Positions 15,643-23,332 of a stretch of DNA of 36,758 nt are shown one piece after another (the first letter of the stretch is position 1; each line of letters starts with the position of its first letter). This stretch comes from Dialister sp. (lineage in GTDB: Bacteria; Bacillota; Negativicutes; Veillonellales; Dialisteraceae): contig JAIJLI010000005.1 of assembly GCA_022722495.1 (NCBI GenBank), forward strand, positions 1 through 36,758. The letters run 5' to 3'. The position numbers and the translations under genes were made by a program. Under the pieces are notes generated by a model. The model was not told the origin of the DNA. It searched no databases and was given only the letters and a program-made list of their open reading frames with translations.

Positions 15643-16201
15643 AGTTGCCGATATACTCAAACCCATCGATGAGGTGAAGACACAGGCATACTTCGGACGG
15701 CACCTGCACACACTCGGACTCATCAAGTGGATCCTTTCACAGATTGGTCCTGCTGATGTGTGGGTGTCTTCCTACTCCACCTCCGAGGAGTTCCTCAGAG
15801 GTTTCCGCCTGATGCGGGATTCGGGCAGCATCTCGTCGGCAAAGATGCTGCTGGATGTGAAGGCAAGCAAGAAGACCGTACACCTGTGGCGGCTTATGTC
15901 GGCATGCTTCGATGATGTCTATCTGGGCGAGAACCATTCCAAGGTGACGCTTTTCCGGAATGATCAGCATGTTGTTTCGGTCGTCACGTCCCAAAACCAG
16001 ACATACGGCAGCCGTGACGAGAGTACCATCATCACCACGGAACCACAGGTCTTTGCCGACCTGTTCAATGGATATACCAGTCATTGTGACAATCAAAGCT
16101 TAAGAATCAATGGAAATTACTCAGGAGTTACTCAACAAAGTGCAAGAGCTGGCAGAGAACCTGACTCCGATCTCGGAGATGTCCGTCCTTTTGGATATTA
16201 A
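15626..16201 (+). CDS. Phospholipase D-like domain protein
   Basis: This 191-aa protein resembles a single PLD-superfamily domain. 'DVWVSSYSTSEEFLRGF' matches the opening strand-helix. H104-S-K106 within 'ENHSKVTLFRND' is the HxK motif, and S122-Q-N124 in 'VVTSQNQTYGSRDES' corresponds to the GSxN part. Such proteins can be nucleases or phosphodiesterases; single-domain ones normally act as dimers. Overlap of 17 bp with the upstream gene and 92 bp with the next indicates a tight operon. The last 30 residues lie in the overlap and look non-conserved ('SARAGREPDSDLGDVRPFGY'). Its role beside the terminase is unknown; a nuclease helping packaging is speculation. Confidence 0.6.
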   Translation: MPARVKVADILKPIDEVKTQAYFGRHLHTLGLIKWILSQIGPADVWVSSYSTSEEFLRGFRLMRDSGSISSAKMLLDVKASKKTVHLWRLMSACFDDVYLGENHSKVTLFRNDQHVVSVVTSQNQTYGSRDESTIITTEPQVFADLFNGYTSHCDNQSLRINGNYSGVTQQSARAGREPDSDLGDVRPFGY

Positions 16202-16391
16202 GGAGGATGTTCTGCGTGATGAGATTCTCGACCCTGCATCAGAGCTCCGGCGCGTCTATTATCTGGGCATGGCAAAAGTCAGGCAGCAGATTCGCAGGAA
16301 TGAGCTGGAGCTGGCTGCAGCCGGCTCACCTCAAGCCGTACAGCGCACACATGAATATCTGAATAAAATGATAGAGGAGATCAAGATATGA
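16110..16391 (+). CDS. Small DNA-binding-like protein, terminase small subunit candidate
   Basis: This 93-aa, mostly helical protein starts 'MEITQELLNKVQELAENLTP'. The pattern 'ISEMSVLLDIKEDVLRDEI' resembles a helix-turn-helix, followed by 'AKVRQQIRRNELELAAAGSP' and helical residues, a layout seen in small terminase subunits or their accessory DNA-binding proteins. The start overlaps the PLD-like gene by 92 bp, which is unusually long; a later start is possible but would cut the first helix. It overlaps the next gene by 4 bp (ATGA). Assignment rests on shape and position beside the large terminase. Confidence 0.55.
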   Translation: MEITQELLNKVQELAENLTPISEMSVLLDIKEDVLRDEILDPASELRRVYYLGMAKVRQQIRRNELELAAAGSPQAVQRTHEYLNKMIEEIKI

Positions 16392-17020
16392 GAGAACCAG
16401 CCAACATCGATGCCATCATCGACCTGATGGACCGCACACCCGAAGAGATGGATGCACAGAATGTTCCCGCACCCGTGCGCGACCGCATTCTGCGCATCCG
16501 GGCTCTTTATGCCTGGTGGCTCATCAATCCACGCAAGACAGACCAGGAACTTGTCTTCAAGGATATGCAGGACTACAAGGTGCAGCGCATGATGGCTTAT
16601 AATGACCTGCACCTCATCAAGCTCATACTGGGCAACCTGCAGAAGGTTTCCAAGGACTTTGCCCGGTACCGTTTCGACCAGATGATTCAGCGCACCTACG
16701 AGAAAGCAGACAATATGGGCGATGCCAGAGCCATGGCTGCCGCTGCCGCCGCATACGGCAAATATCACCTGCTCGACAAAGAAGATCCTGTCGACAACGG
16801 CTATGACCAGATACAGCCTCAGGTCTTCATACCTACTTCAGACCCTCGCCATCTCGGTCTCAAGCGCATACCTAACGTGATGGGCACCATCAAGAAGCTC
16901 ATCAAAAAATACACCGACAACTCCATGGATCTCATCAAGATCGAGAGCGAAGACTATGACGAGCAGCTGCTGGAGTATACACCTACAGAGGAAATCAAAC
17001 AAGAGGAGGGCACAACATGA
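16388..17020 (+). CDS. Terminase small subunit candidate
   Basis: This 210-aa protein lies directly upstream of the large terminase with a 4-bp overlap at each end. The N-terminal half includes 'LYAWWLINPRKTDQELVFKDM' and helical segments that could form a DNA-binding domain; a central Ala-rich helix ('DARAMAAAAAAYGKYHLLDK') and an acidic C-terminus follow, compatible with an oligomerising packaging subunit that contacts TerL. No family signature is certain. Either this or the preceding 93-aa protein is likely the DNA-recognition subunit, with the other an accessory. Confidence 0.5.
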   Translation: MREPANIDAIIDLMDRTPEEMDAQNVPAPVRDRILRIRALYAWWLINPRKTDQELVFKDMQDYKVQRMMAYNDLHLIKLILGNLQKVSKDFARYRFDQMIQRTYEKADNMGDARAMAAAAAAYGKYHLLDKEDPVDNGYDQIQPQVFIPTSDPRHLGLKRIPNVMGTIKKLIKKYTDNSMDLIKIESEDYDEQLLEYTPTEEIKQEEGTT

Positions 17021-18618
17021 TAGAGCAATACTTCAACCCTGCGCAACAAGAGGTCAACCTCATATCCGCTCGCGACAACGTGGTCGTGGGCGGTCGAGGC
17101 ATTGGCAAGAGCATTCTCCATGCCACCTTCAACCTGCGCAACATGCAGCGCATGCCTGGCAGCAATGGCGGCTTCGTCTCCGCCAATACCAAGCGATGCC
17201 TCACCAACACCATACCGTCCATGCTACAGCACTGGGAGCGATGGGGCTTCCACCGTGGCAAGCACTATGTCATCGGCATCAAACCGCCCAAAAAGTTGGG
17301 GTGGCCTGATCCTGTCATCCCTCCTTCCAACTGGGAGAACACCATATCGTTCTACAACGGCTCCATCGGCACCATCATCTCACAAGACCGCAAGGGCACG
17401 TCAAACTCCCTCTCGCTCGACTACCTCGACATCGACGAGGCTAAGTTCATCGACTTTGAGCAGCTCAAAGACGAGACTTTCCCTGCCAACCGAGGCAATG
17501 TCAACCTCTTTGGCCAACACTACTATCACCATGGCATGCTCATTACTTCAGATATGCCCGTGACTAAAAAAGGCTCCTGGTTCCTCAACTATAAAAAAGA
17601 CTGCGACCCTCACCTCATAGAGGCGATATCATCACTCGTGGTCGAGGAGTATGACATACGCAACCGCATCAAGACCTCTAGCCACATCAGCCTATATGCC
17701 AAGCGCAGACTCAAAGAGATTGGGCTGCTCCTGGCACAACTGCGTTCCAAGGCTCTCTTTTACAAGGAGTACTCATCCGTCTATAATGTCGAGGTCCTGG
17801 GCATGGAGTTCATCAAGCAGATGAAACGTGACCTCCCTGCACTCACCTTCCAGACATCCATCATGTGCAAGCGACCTTCCATCTCGCTCGATGGCTTCTA
17901 CTCCAACCTCAGGGATGTCAACCTCTACTCTGCTCCAAACCTCGACTACCTCGATGGACTGGAGTATGATGTGGAAAAGCTGCAGCACGTTGATTCAAGA
18001 ATGGATGCAGACGTTGACCCAGACCGTCCGCTCTGCATCGCCTTCGATGCCAACGCCCTCATCAACTGGATAGCCATTGGCCAAGACAACCTGCGTGGAG
18101 AGGCACGCTTGCTCAAGAGCATCTTTGTCAAGTATGAGGAGAAGCTGCCCACCCTGCTCGACAAGTTCATGGCTTACTATGAATATCATCGCTGCAAAGA
18201 GGTCAACTTCTACTATGACTCCACCTTCGTGGGCAACAACTACGCCCTGATGAATGATGACTTTCACACCTTCATCACCAACTATCTCACCGACCATGGT
18301 TGGTATGTCAACGAGGTCTATCTGGGCAACCCGATGGGGCATATAGAAAAAATGCTGCTCATTAACCGCATGTTCCTGGGCAAGGCTGACCACCGTGCCA
18401 TGATCAATGATGAGAACAACGAGGACATGCTCCTATCCATCCGACTCGCTGGTGTCTACAATGGCAAGAAGGATAAGCGAGGCGAAAAGCTGGCAGAGAC
18501 CGAAGAGGACAAGCTGGAGGCTCGCACCGATGGCTCCGATGCCTTCGACTCTCTGATGATTGGCATCGAGAAGTTCCCACAGGCTGATGGCTACGTCTCC
18601 TGTGGCTCCATGCTCTAA
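17017..18618 (+). CDS. Terminase large subunit (ATPase and nuclease)
   Basis: This 533-aa motor protein pumps DNA into the prohead and cuts it. The ATPase domain has Walker A GGRGIGKS (residues 25-32) and Walker B 'LDYLDIDEAKF' with D140-E141 as the metal and catalytic carboxylates. The C-terminal RNase H-like nuclease has the expected acidic residues: D344 in 'CIAFDANALINW', D401 in 'FYYDSTF' and D508/D511 in 'DGSDAFDSL'. Length is typical. Start ATG overlaps the upstream gene by 4 bp. Codon choice (Cys/Ser/Leu codons ending in C) differs from the capsid gene, hinting at mosaic ancestry. A strong terminator follows, closing the packaging unit before the accessory block. Confidence 0.92.
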   Translation: MIEQYFNPAQQEVNLISARDNVVVGGRGIGKSILHATFNLRNMQRMPGSNGGFVSANTKRCLTNTIPSMLQHWERWGFHRGKHYVIGIKPPKKLGWPDPVIPPSNWENTISFYNGSIGTIISQDRKGTSNSLSLDYLDIDEAKFIDFEQLKDETFPANRGNVNLFGQHYYHHGMLITSDMPVTKKGSWFLNYKKDCDPHLIEAISSLVVEEYDIRNRIKTSSHISLYAKRRLKEIGLLLAQLRSKALFYKEYSSVYNVEVLGMEFIKQMKRDLPALTFQTSIMCKRPSISLDGFYSNLRDVNLYSAPNLDYLDGLEYDVEKLQHVDSRMDADVDPDRPLCIAFDANALINWIAIGQDNLRGEARLLKSIFVKYEEKLPTLLDKFMAYYEYHRCKEVNFYYDSTFVGNNYALMNDDFHTFITNYLTDHGWYVNEVYLGNPMGHIEKMLLINRMFLGKADHRAMINDENNEDMLLSIRLAGVYNGKKDKRGEKLAETEEDKLEARTDGSDAFDSLMIGIEKFPQADGYVSCGSML

Positions 18619-18686
18619 TACTCTGACCGATTTACTTATTAGATAAATAACATGGTGGCTGGCATTCTTGCTTGACCGCCGATGAG

Positions 18687-18718
18687 GGGAGTGCGCTGTG
18701 AAGCGTGCTCCCTTTTTT
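18687..18718 (+). terminator. Intrinsic terminator after the large terminase
   Basis: Arms 18687-18697 and 18702-18712 form an 11-bp stem with two G-T pairs and a GTGA loop, followed by TTTTTT. The outer GGGAG/CTCCC and downstream TTTTTCGT match the terminator at 10438, so the two may be related. Confidence 0.85.
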
Positions 18719-19536
18719 CGTGCCCTTCCGTGACTATCTCCACATGAAAAACACGTTTTACATTCTTGCAAATTCTTTAACGGTCCTTTACATATTCCGC
18801 CCAATCCAAGGGGGTCGAGGGCGCGCTCGGGCGCAGGGCAGTGGGGGGTACTATCGCCGACAAAGGGGAATTATTTTCCCTTTGAATCCCTAAAACCACG
18901 ATAAAATCGGGGTTTTCCAATCCGTGGGTGTGGAAAACCTGTCGCAAAACGACACATTCGGCATCTTCAACCTCGGGGTCGAAGCATGCCAAATGCTGCA
19001 ATTTCATCGCTCCAAGGTATGTTTTTCCTCCTAAAGTCTGAAAAACATGGTGTTTTTGATGACGCAAATTTTCCATCTTTCATTTCATACGCTATGGTTA
19101 AAATTTGCGAATTTTCAAGCGGTAGTGACCGTGATGGCGCTCAAACGTCGCTAAGGCTTAACCACCAAGGTAAGGCAGAGCCTTTTCTTTGCCCGCTTTT
19201 CCTGTCCGAGAGCTTTTCCCTTTATCGATTATCCATCGGTCATTATCTCTTTTTCGGGTGCAAAGGTACGGCGGACGGCATGCACCAAGTACCGATAAAT
19301 CTATTTTTCAAAAACTTTTCGGCAGCCTTCCGCAATCAGAGATGACGGTTTTCCATAAACTTTTTGCAAAATTCCTTGGCTTTCATACCTCTTCTCCGCT
19401 CGTCTGCATCGCACCGTAAAAAGCGACAAAAACGACCGACGGACAGAATAAAAAAAACTCTCAGACGGGCAGGCAAAGACGAGTTCAAATAAAAAAGCTC
19501 CTTCCTCCCTCTGGCTAGAATAAAAATTTTAAGCGT
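18719..19536. other. Long structured non-coding region upstream of the PRTase gene
   Basis: No convincing gene is seen in these 818 bp. Inverted repeats include GGTTTTCCA (18911-18919) with TGGAAAACC (18931-18939), AAAGGG...CCCTTT near 18865-18885, and a hairpin around 19043-19060. A minus-strand -7 box TACCTTTG lies at 19261-19268 with only a weak -33, which could make a leftward RNA. The base composition differs from the flanking phage genes. It resembles the non-coding leaders of conjugative-element accessory genes, by impression only. Confidence 0.4.
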
Positions 19537-20061
19537 ATGAAAACTTTCAATTATTACGAGTACAGCTCCAAGCGTTTCGACCGCTCAGCACAAGCAGAGC
19601 AAGTGAGAAACTTCATCTTTGCCTTCAAGGATGGAAAGCAGTGGGCGACAGACGCAGCTGCCGATATGGTGGTCAGCTCTTTCGTCAACACCTATGGCGA
19701 CAAAGCCAGCGACTTCGTGATGGTTTGCGCTCCAGCAGCCAACTCAAAGAAGTACACCAAGCGCTTTTCTCGCTTCGCCCAAAAGGTGAGCCAAGGCGCA
19801 AAGGTACAGAACGGAAACGAGCACATTTCCATCTATGGAGAGCGCACAGCCAAGCACTTCAGCACAGACAGAGTGTGTGAGAGCTTCGACTACAGAGTGG
19901 CACTCGATAGAGAGTACTTCAGCGGAAAGAAAGTCATCATCTTCGACGACGTGGTGACGAGCGGAGCGACCGCCCGAGAGTTCGCCAACGAGCTAGCCGA
20001 ATGTGGCGCACAAGTGATGGGAGCGATGTTCCTAGCGAGAACAAAGAGAATGTATAACTAA
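19537..20061 (+). CDS. Phosphoribosyltransferase-domain protein
   Basis: This 174-aa protein carries the type I phosphoribosyltransferase PRPP-binding signature 'VIIFDDVVTSGATAREFANE', with D137-D138 and the T141-S-G-A-T145 loop. The rest fits the ComF/Apt-like fold, but without the residues that would name a substrate base. Such stand-alone PRTases occur on Bacteroidota conjugative elements next to radC. It precedes the radC gene by 15 bp, so they probably form one operon. Its job on a phage is unknown; nucleotide salvage or a DNA-competence-like role are possible. It is complete and starts after a purine-rich stretch. Confidence 0.78.
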   Translation: MKTFNYYEYSSKRFDRSAQAEQVRNFIFAFKDGKQWATDAAADMVVSSFVNTYGDKASDFVMVCAPAANSKKYTKRFSRFAQKVSQGAKVQNGNEHISIYGERTAKHFSTDRVCESFDYRVALDREYFSGKKVIIFDDVVTSGATAREFANELAECGAQVMGAMFLARTKRMYN

Positions 20062-20076
20062 CAAATAACAAAAGAT

Positions 20077-20760
20077 ATGAGACAAAATTATAACAATCTT
20101 TGTATGGAGGAGAGACCGCAGTACAGAGCCTATAACCAAGGTTTCGACACCCTTACCAACGTTGACTTGATTTCTTTGGTAATCAACAGAGGGGCAGGTA
20201 CCAAGGACAGCCAAGAGCAGGCACGACAGATTTATAACATCATGGGCAACTCGCTTCGCAACATCGGCAAGGCGAGAATAGAAGACCTGGAAGTGGTACC
20301 AGGAATTGGAGACTGCAAGGCGATAGCCCTACAGGCAGCCATCGAGCTAGGCAGACGCTACCAAATGGAAAAGGTAGCGAGAAACACCGACCTAGGCAGC
20401 AGCCTGGCACTCTACAACTATCTTCGCCCAATGATAGGCTGCAATGAGACAGAGGGCTTTTGGGTAGTGCTGATGAACCAAAACTTTAGGCTGATAAAGT
20501 GCACCAAGCTCAGCGAGGGAGGCATCACCGAGACAGCGGTGGACGTTCGACTGATAATGAAAGAAGCCGTGCTCAACAATGCAACCATCATCGCCGTGGC
20601 ACACAACCACCCATCGAACAGCACGCAGCCGAGCAAGGCGGACGATATGCTCACGCAGAAGATAGCCAAGGCGTGCGAGGTGATGAGACTTTTCTTGATG
20701 GACCATATCATCTTGGCTGAGGATGGCTTCTACAGCTACCACGACAAAGGCAAGCTATAA
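20077..20760 (+). CDS. radC: RadC family JAMM-domain protein
   Basis: This 227-aa protein has an N-terminal helix-hairpin-helix-like segment ('VVPGIGDCKAIALQAAIELG') and a C-terminal JAB1/MPN domain. The JAMM zinc ligands are all present: H176, H178, S186 and D189 in 'VAHNHPSNSTQPSKADDM'. RadC proteins were linked to DNA repair, but the biochemical role is unclear; they are common on mobile elements, where they may help handle incoming single-stranded DNA. It forms a pair with the upstream PRTase gene and is followed by a strong terminator. Position between the terminase and portal genes marks it as cargo, not a core phage gene. Confidence 0.88.
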   Translation: MRQNYNNLCMEERPQYRAYNQGFDTLTNVDLISLVINRGAGTKDSQEQARQIYNIMGNSLRNIGKARIEDLEVVPGIGDCKAIALQAAIELGRRYQMEKVARNTDLGSSLALYNYLRPMIGCNETEGFWVVLMNQNFRLIKCTKLSEGGITETAVDVRLIMKEAVLNNATIIAVAHNHPSNSTQPSKADDMLTQKIAKACEVMRLFLMDHIILAEDGFYSYHDKGKL

Positions 20761-20779
20761 TATATATATAATAAGGTAA

Positions 20780-20808
20780 GGGGAAGGCTAAAACCTTCCC
20801 CCTCATTT
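20780..20808 (+). terminator. Intrinsic terminator after radC
   Basis: GGGGAAGG (20780-20787) and CCTTCCCC (20794-20801) form a perfect 8-bp stem with a 6-nt loop, followed by CTCATTTT. The T-run is short, but the hairpin is strong. Confidence 0.75.
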
Positions 20809-20926
20809 TCCAAAAATTTTCGCCTGCGGCGAAAGCGTCTGGCAAGAGCCAAAAAGCGGTCGAGCATTCTTTATATACCATTTTCCAATCTTTATTGCAA
20901 TTTTTGTTGTTAAATTTATCATTAAA

Positions 20927-20958
20927 TTTGCGATTTACAAAAAATAGCCGTATCTTTG
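20927..20958 (+). promoter_or_regulatory. Promoter of the three-gene cassette
   Basis: A -33 TTTG (20927-20930), a 20-bp spacer and -7 TATCTTTG (20951-20958) fully match the Bacteroidota consensus. The next ATG is at 20989, so the cassette has its own promoter. Confidence 0.8.
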
Positions 20959-20988
20959 CACCATGTTAATATAAACAGGATGTGAATT

Positions 20989-21417
20989 ATGAGCAATACA
21001 ACGACTATATATACAACATACCAAACTGATGGCAGCCCTGTTGTGGCTATACAAGACAAAGGTACTGGCAAGGTTGCATTCGCTGGTGTTACCAATAAGG
21101 CTAACTTTTTCAACATCAGTACTGCCGACAGACTCAAGGAGTTGATGACTCGTGCCGTTAACAACCGCACACGTGAGCGCAACTACTTCAAACTATATTG
21201 CGAAATGCTTGACGGCAATATTACCGAAGAAGAGTTTGATAAAGAGATTGAAGAGCATGAGGATAAGTACATCATCAAACAAGATAAAGATGCTTCCATT
21301 GAAGACATTGAGGTGGCTCTTGAGGTCAGCCCATCGCTCATGAGCATCACCTCGCCTGATGATATGGCTGAGGTATTCTCTTTCAGTGAAAAATCAATGC
21401 AAAAAAGTCTCCAATAA
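20989..21417 (+). CDS. Cassette gene 1, unknown protein
   Basis: This 142-aa protein begins 'MSNTTTIYTTYQTDGSPVVA', looks beta-rich for the first 45 residues and helical and acidic for the rest ('NITEEEFDKEIEEHEDKYII'). No domain is recognised. Its last base is the first base of the next ATG (1-bp overlap), so the two are translationally coupled. It is driven by a consensus promoter and sits between two terminators, as expected for a self-contained moron. A role in lysogen fitness or defence is possible but not supported by a motif. Confidence 0.6.
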   Translation: MSNTTTIYTTYQTDGSPVVAIQDKGTGKVAFAGVTNKANFFNISTADRLKELMTRAVNNRTRERNYFKLYCEMLDGNITEEEFDKEIEEHEDKYIIKQDKDASIEDIEVALEVSPSLMSITSPDDMAEVFSFSEKSMQKSLQ

Positions 21418-21857
21418 TGGCTATATATATCAAAGAAGGTGAAATCATAGAGGGCAAAAAAGCTGATGTCATTGCCAGAAGGGCTGAGTGGAAGGGACTC
21501 AAAGAGGAACCTATCACGGGCAAAAAGATGACATTATACGAACTAGACCGAAATAGTTCCGTAGAAATCACCGAAGCTCTTGAGCTCAACGAAGAGGACA
21601 AGAAAATACGAGAAGATCTCAACGTCCATGGCAATGTGGGTGACAAGATACAAGGCGATGCCATCAGGCTTTGGGTTGACTCCAAAAGAAATTCTCTGAA
21701 GTTCAATACCAAGGAAGGCATCTCTGGCAGACATGGAGCCAACCTAGTGAGCACAAACAAGCGCACGGTGAGCAAACTCAAATATTCATTCGACAATTAT
21801 AAAAAACTTTTCAAACACTCGGCTATCGAGTCTAACATTAAAGGACATATAAAATGA
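21417..21857 (+). CDS. Cassette gene 2, unknown protein
   Basis: This 146-aa, charged protein starts 'MAIYIKEGEIIEGKKADVIA'. The later 'TKEGISGRHGANLVSTNKRTVSKLKYS' region is basic and could contact nucleic acid, but no family is recognised. It overlaps its neighbours by 1 and 4 bp, so three proteins are made from one coupled message and may work together. AT-rich codon use contrasts with the terminase upstream. It might be a partner or immunity component of a small system; this is only inferred from gene coupling. Confidence 0.6.
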   Translation: MAIYIKEGEIIEGKKADVIARRAEWKGLKEEPITGKKMTLYELDRNSSVEITEALELNEEDKKIREDLNVHGNVGDKIQGDAIRLWVDSKRNSLKFNTKEGISGRHGANLVSTNKRTVSKLKYSFDNYKKLFKHSAIESNIKGHIK

Positions 21858-22246
21858 ACATAGATATTCTTGCATTGTGTGACTTTGCACAAGATAATGA
21901 CGGCAAACTTACCATCGTGGGCACTTTTGACCACTATGTGGTAAGAAAAGCACCGCTGCCTAAGAGCAACCTCTTCATGGTAGCGAGAGTTAAGATGAAC
22001 AGCGAGGAAAGCAAACTTCAGCAAGAGTTCTCGGCAGAGGTTACAGAGATGAGCACTGGCAAGATGATTCTTGGCCAGCCCATCAATTCCAAGATTGAGC
22101 CACACCCTTCAGATGAGTTTCTCTTCAGCAACTTCATCTTTGAGTTTACTGACCTGCAGTTCCCGGCTGAAGGTAATTATAAGTTTTCGTTCAAAATCGG
22201 CGACGTAGAGAACTCACTACCACTTAAGGTATATTTCCAGAAATAA
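21854..22246 (+). CDS. Cassette gene 3, DUF6941-like protein
   Basis: This 130-aa protein reads 'MNIDILALCDFAQDNDGKLT' then 'IVGTFDHYVVRKAPLP', a layout I associate with the DUF6941 family, whose function is unknown; the family name is from memory and should be treated as tentative. It is beta-rich throughout with the C-terminus 'FKIGDVENSLPLKVYFQK', which suggests a compact beta-sandwich. It overlaps gene 2 by 4 bp and ends the cassette before a strong terminator. Confidence 0.55.
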   Translation: MNIDILALCDFAQDNDGKLTIVGTFDHYVVRKAPLPKSNLFMVARVKMNSEESKLQQEFSAEVTEMSTGKMILGQPINSKIEPHPSDEFLFSNFIFEFTDLQFPAEGNYKFSFKIGDVENSLPLKVYFQK

Positions 22247-22255
22247 GCATAACAA

Positions 22256-22290
22256 ACCCTCGATACTCAATGTACCGGGGGTATTTTTTT
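22256..22290 (+). terminator. Intrinsic terminator closing the three-gene cassette
   Basis: Arms 22256-22265 and 22273-22282 form a 10-bp stem (one G-T pair, one A-C mismatch) with a 7-nt loop, followed by ATTTTTTT. Confidence 0.8.
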
Positions 22291-22500
22291 GCGGAATATG
22301 CACGGAAAATCGAGGAAAATGCGGGGAAAATCAGGGAATTTCCGAGGAATCCATTCCTCGAAGTGGCAGAACCGAAGGGAGATCCTGCGGTCGTTTCCGG
22401 TCATTTTCGGTCGTTTTCGCAGTCATTTCCGGTCATTCCTGGATATGATTCCGATTCATTCCGGTTTCTTTTCGGTTTCTTTCCGTTTTTATTCCTTTTC
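22291..22500. repeat. Purine-rich then pyrimidine-rich degenerate repeats
   Basis: From 22300 to about 22350 the + strand has repeated ggaaaat units (three spaced copies); from about 22385 to 22500 it has the complementary type (cattttcggtcgttttcg, tttccggtcattcc and others). The two halves are partly complementary and could form a long imperfect stem or be replication-slippage products. No gene is supported here, and the frame crossing it has no good start or composition. Confidence 0.45.
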
Positions 22501-22525
22501 ATTCCTCATTTACAAATTATATTAT

Positions 22526-22533
22526 TACTTTTG
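22526..22533 (+). promoter_or_regulatory. Promoter -7 box before the secreted small protein
   Basis: TACTTTTG fits the -7 consensus and lies 29 bp before the start codon. The -33 box is not obvious. Confidence 0.5.
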
Positions 22534-22562
22534 CACCGGAATTTATTCAATTAATTGCAGTT

Positions 22563-22961
22563 ATGAAGAAAATTATTCTAATTTTAGCCATCATTTTTAT
22601 GGCTATTGGCGCTAAAGCGCAGAGCACCATCCAGTCTGAGGATGGTAAGTATCCGGTTTATTGCGACCTCAAGGCATATAACTTCTGGGGCGTCGGCAAA
22701 GTGAAGGTCATGCTTGATATGGGTGCCGTCTCCAATGGTGGAGGATCCTTCGAGAGCTTATATGGTGAGGATGGCAAACAGATCAAGTTCAATACAGTCA
22801 TGGCTGCCGTGAATTATATGGCTAAGAAAGGATGGATACTTGACAAGACATATTATGTAACAGAGGGTGCCGGCAGGGCTGTTCTCCACTATGTTCTGGT
22901 GAAGAGAGTGAAGAATGATGATGAGATTCGAGCAGGGTTGATTACCAAAGATGAGCAATAA
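22563..22961 (+). CDS. Exported small protein (signal peptide)
   Basis: This 132-aa protein has a classic signal peptide: two Lys, a hydrophobic core (residues 4-15) and a probable signal-peptidase I site at AKA-QS (after residue 19). The mature part is about 113 residues, Gly-rich, alpha-beta, ending in a basic-acidic tail; it resembles no family I can name. In Bacteroidota such proteins are periplasmic or surface-exposed. It is the only exported protein in the accessory block and could alter the host surface, for example superinfection exclusion, but that is only a guess. It has its own promoter and terminator, so it is an independent moron. Confidence 0.7.
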   Translation: MKKIILILAIIFMAIGAKAQSTIQSEDGKYPVYCDLKAYNFWGVGKVKVMLDMGAVSNGGGSFESLYGEDGKQIKFNTVMAAVNYMAKKGWILDKTYYVTEGAGRAVLHYVLVKRVKNDDEIRAGLITKDEQ

Positions 22962-22994
22962 TATGTTATTAAACATGTTTTGAAAAGAAAAATG

Positions 22995-23026
22995 AGCGAG
23001 GAATGAAAATTTCTCGCTTTTTTTTT
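22995..23026 (+). terminator. Intrinsic terminator after the exported protein
   Basis: AGCGAGGAAT (22995-23004) pairs with ATTTCTCGCT (23009-23018), a 10-bp stem with one G-T pair and a 4-nt loop, followed by a run of nine T ending at 23026. Confidence 0.85.
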
Positions 23027-23055
23027 GGCGGTTCCAAATATTCTTCGTACTTTTG
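23024..23055 (+). promoter_or_regulatory. Promoter of the structured leader unit
   Basis: A -33 TTTG (23024-23027, overlapping the terminator T-run) and -7 TACTTTTG (23048-23055) have a 20-bp spacer, a full consensus match. Transcription would begin close to 23062, at the first copy of the repeated element. Confidence 0.72.
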
Positions 23056-23060
23056 CCAAC

Positions 23061-23332
23061 GCTAACAAGATGATAGTAATCTATCCGGCAGGGCGACCGT
23101 TTCGCCTATGGCTTTTAGCCGCAGGCTTTTTTTATGCCTAGGAAATTCTTTTTTCTAACTGGGAAAATAATTTTTCCCAACTGGGAAAATAGATATGCCC
23201 AATACATGGCGGCTGCATGAACCGTAAGATTTGATTTGTCCTCTCGGATAAGCCATCATCTTGTTAGCAACGGGGAATGCAGCCGCCACCCTTTTGTACA
23301 ATCGGCTGTTAATGCTAACAAGATGATGCAAT
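23061..23332 (+). ncRNA. Structured leader with three repeat copies (possible RNA switch)
   Basis: GCTAACAAGATGAT occurs at 23061-23074 and, with one more base (GATG end), at 23314-23328; its reverse complement is at 23254-23268. The middle copy can thus pair with either outer copy, but not both. A second element, GGCGGCTGCAT (23208-23218) with ATGCAGCCGCC (23277-23287), forms a perfect 11-bp stem enclosing the middle copy. TGGGAAAA (23160-23167) with TTTTCCCA (23172-23179) gives another hairpin. The third copy ends 4 bp before the downstream ATG, so pairing would cover the ribosome-binding region. A translational switch is inferred; an invertible element is an alternative. Confidence 0.5.

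Noticed and set aside
18777..19076. Minus-strand frame of 99 codons, plus plus-strand frames up to 119 codons in this gap
   Set aside because: No start signals, no protein-like periodicity, and several hairpins in the same region; a non-coding region is more likely.
22270..22554. Frames of 94 and 108 codons across the repeat region
   Set aside because: They are made of low-complexity repeats (Phe/Arg/Ser-rich) that lie between a terminator and a promoter.
23061..23328. CRISPR-like array of GCTAACAAGATGAT
   Set aside because: Only three copies, in alternating orientation and with unequal spacing, so it is not a CRISPR.
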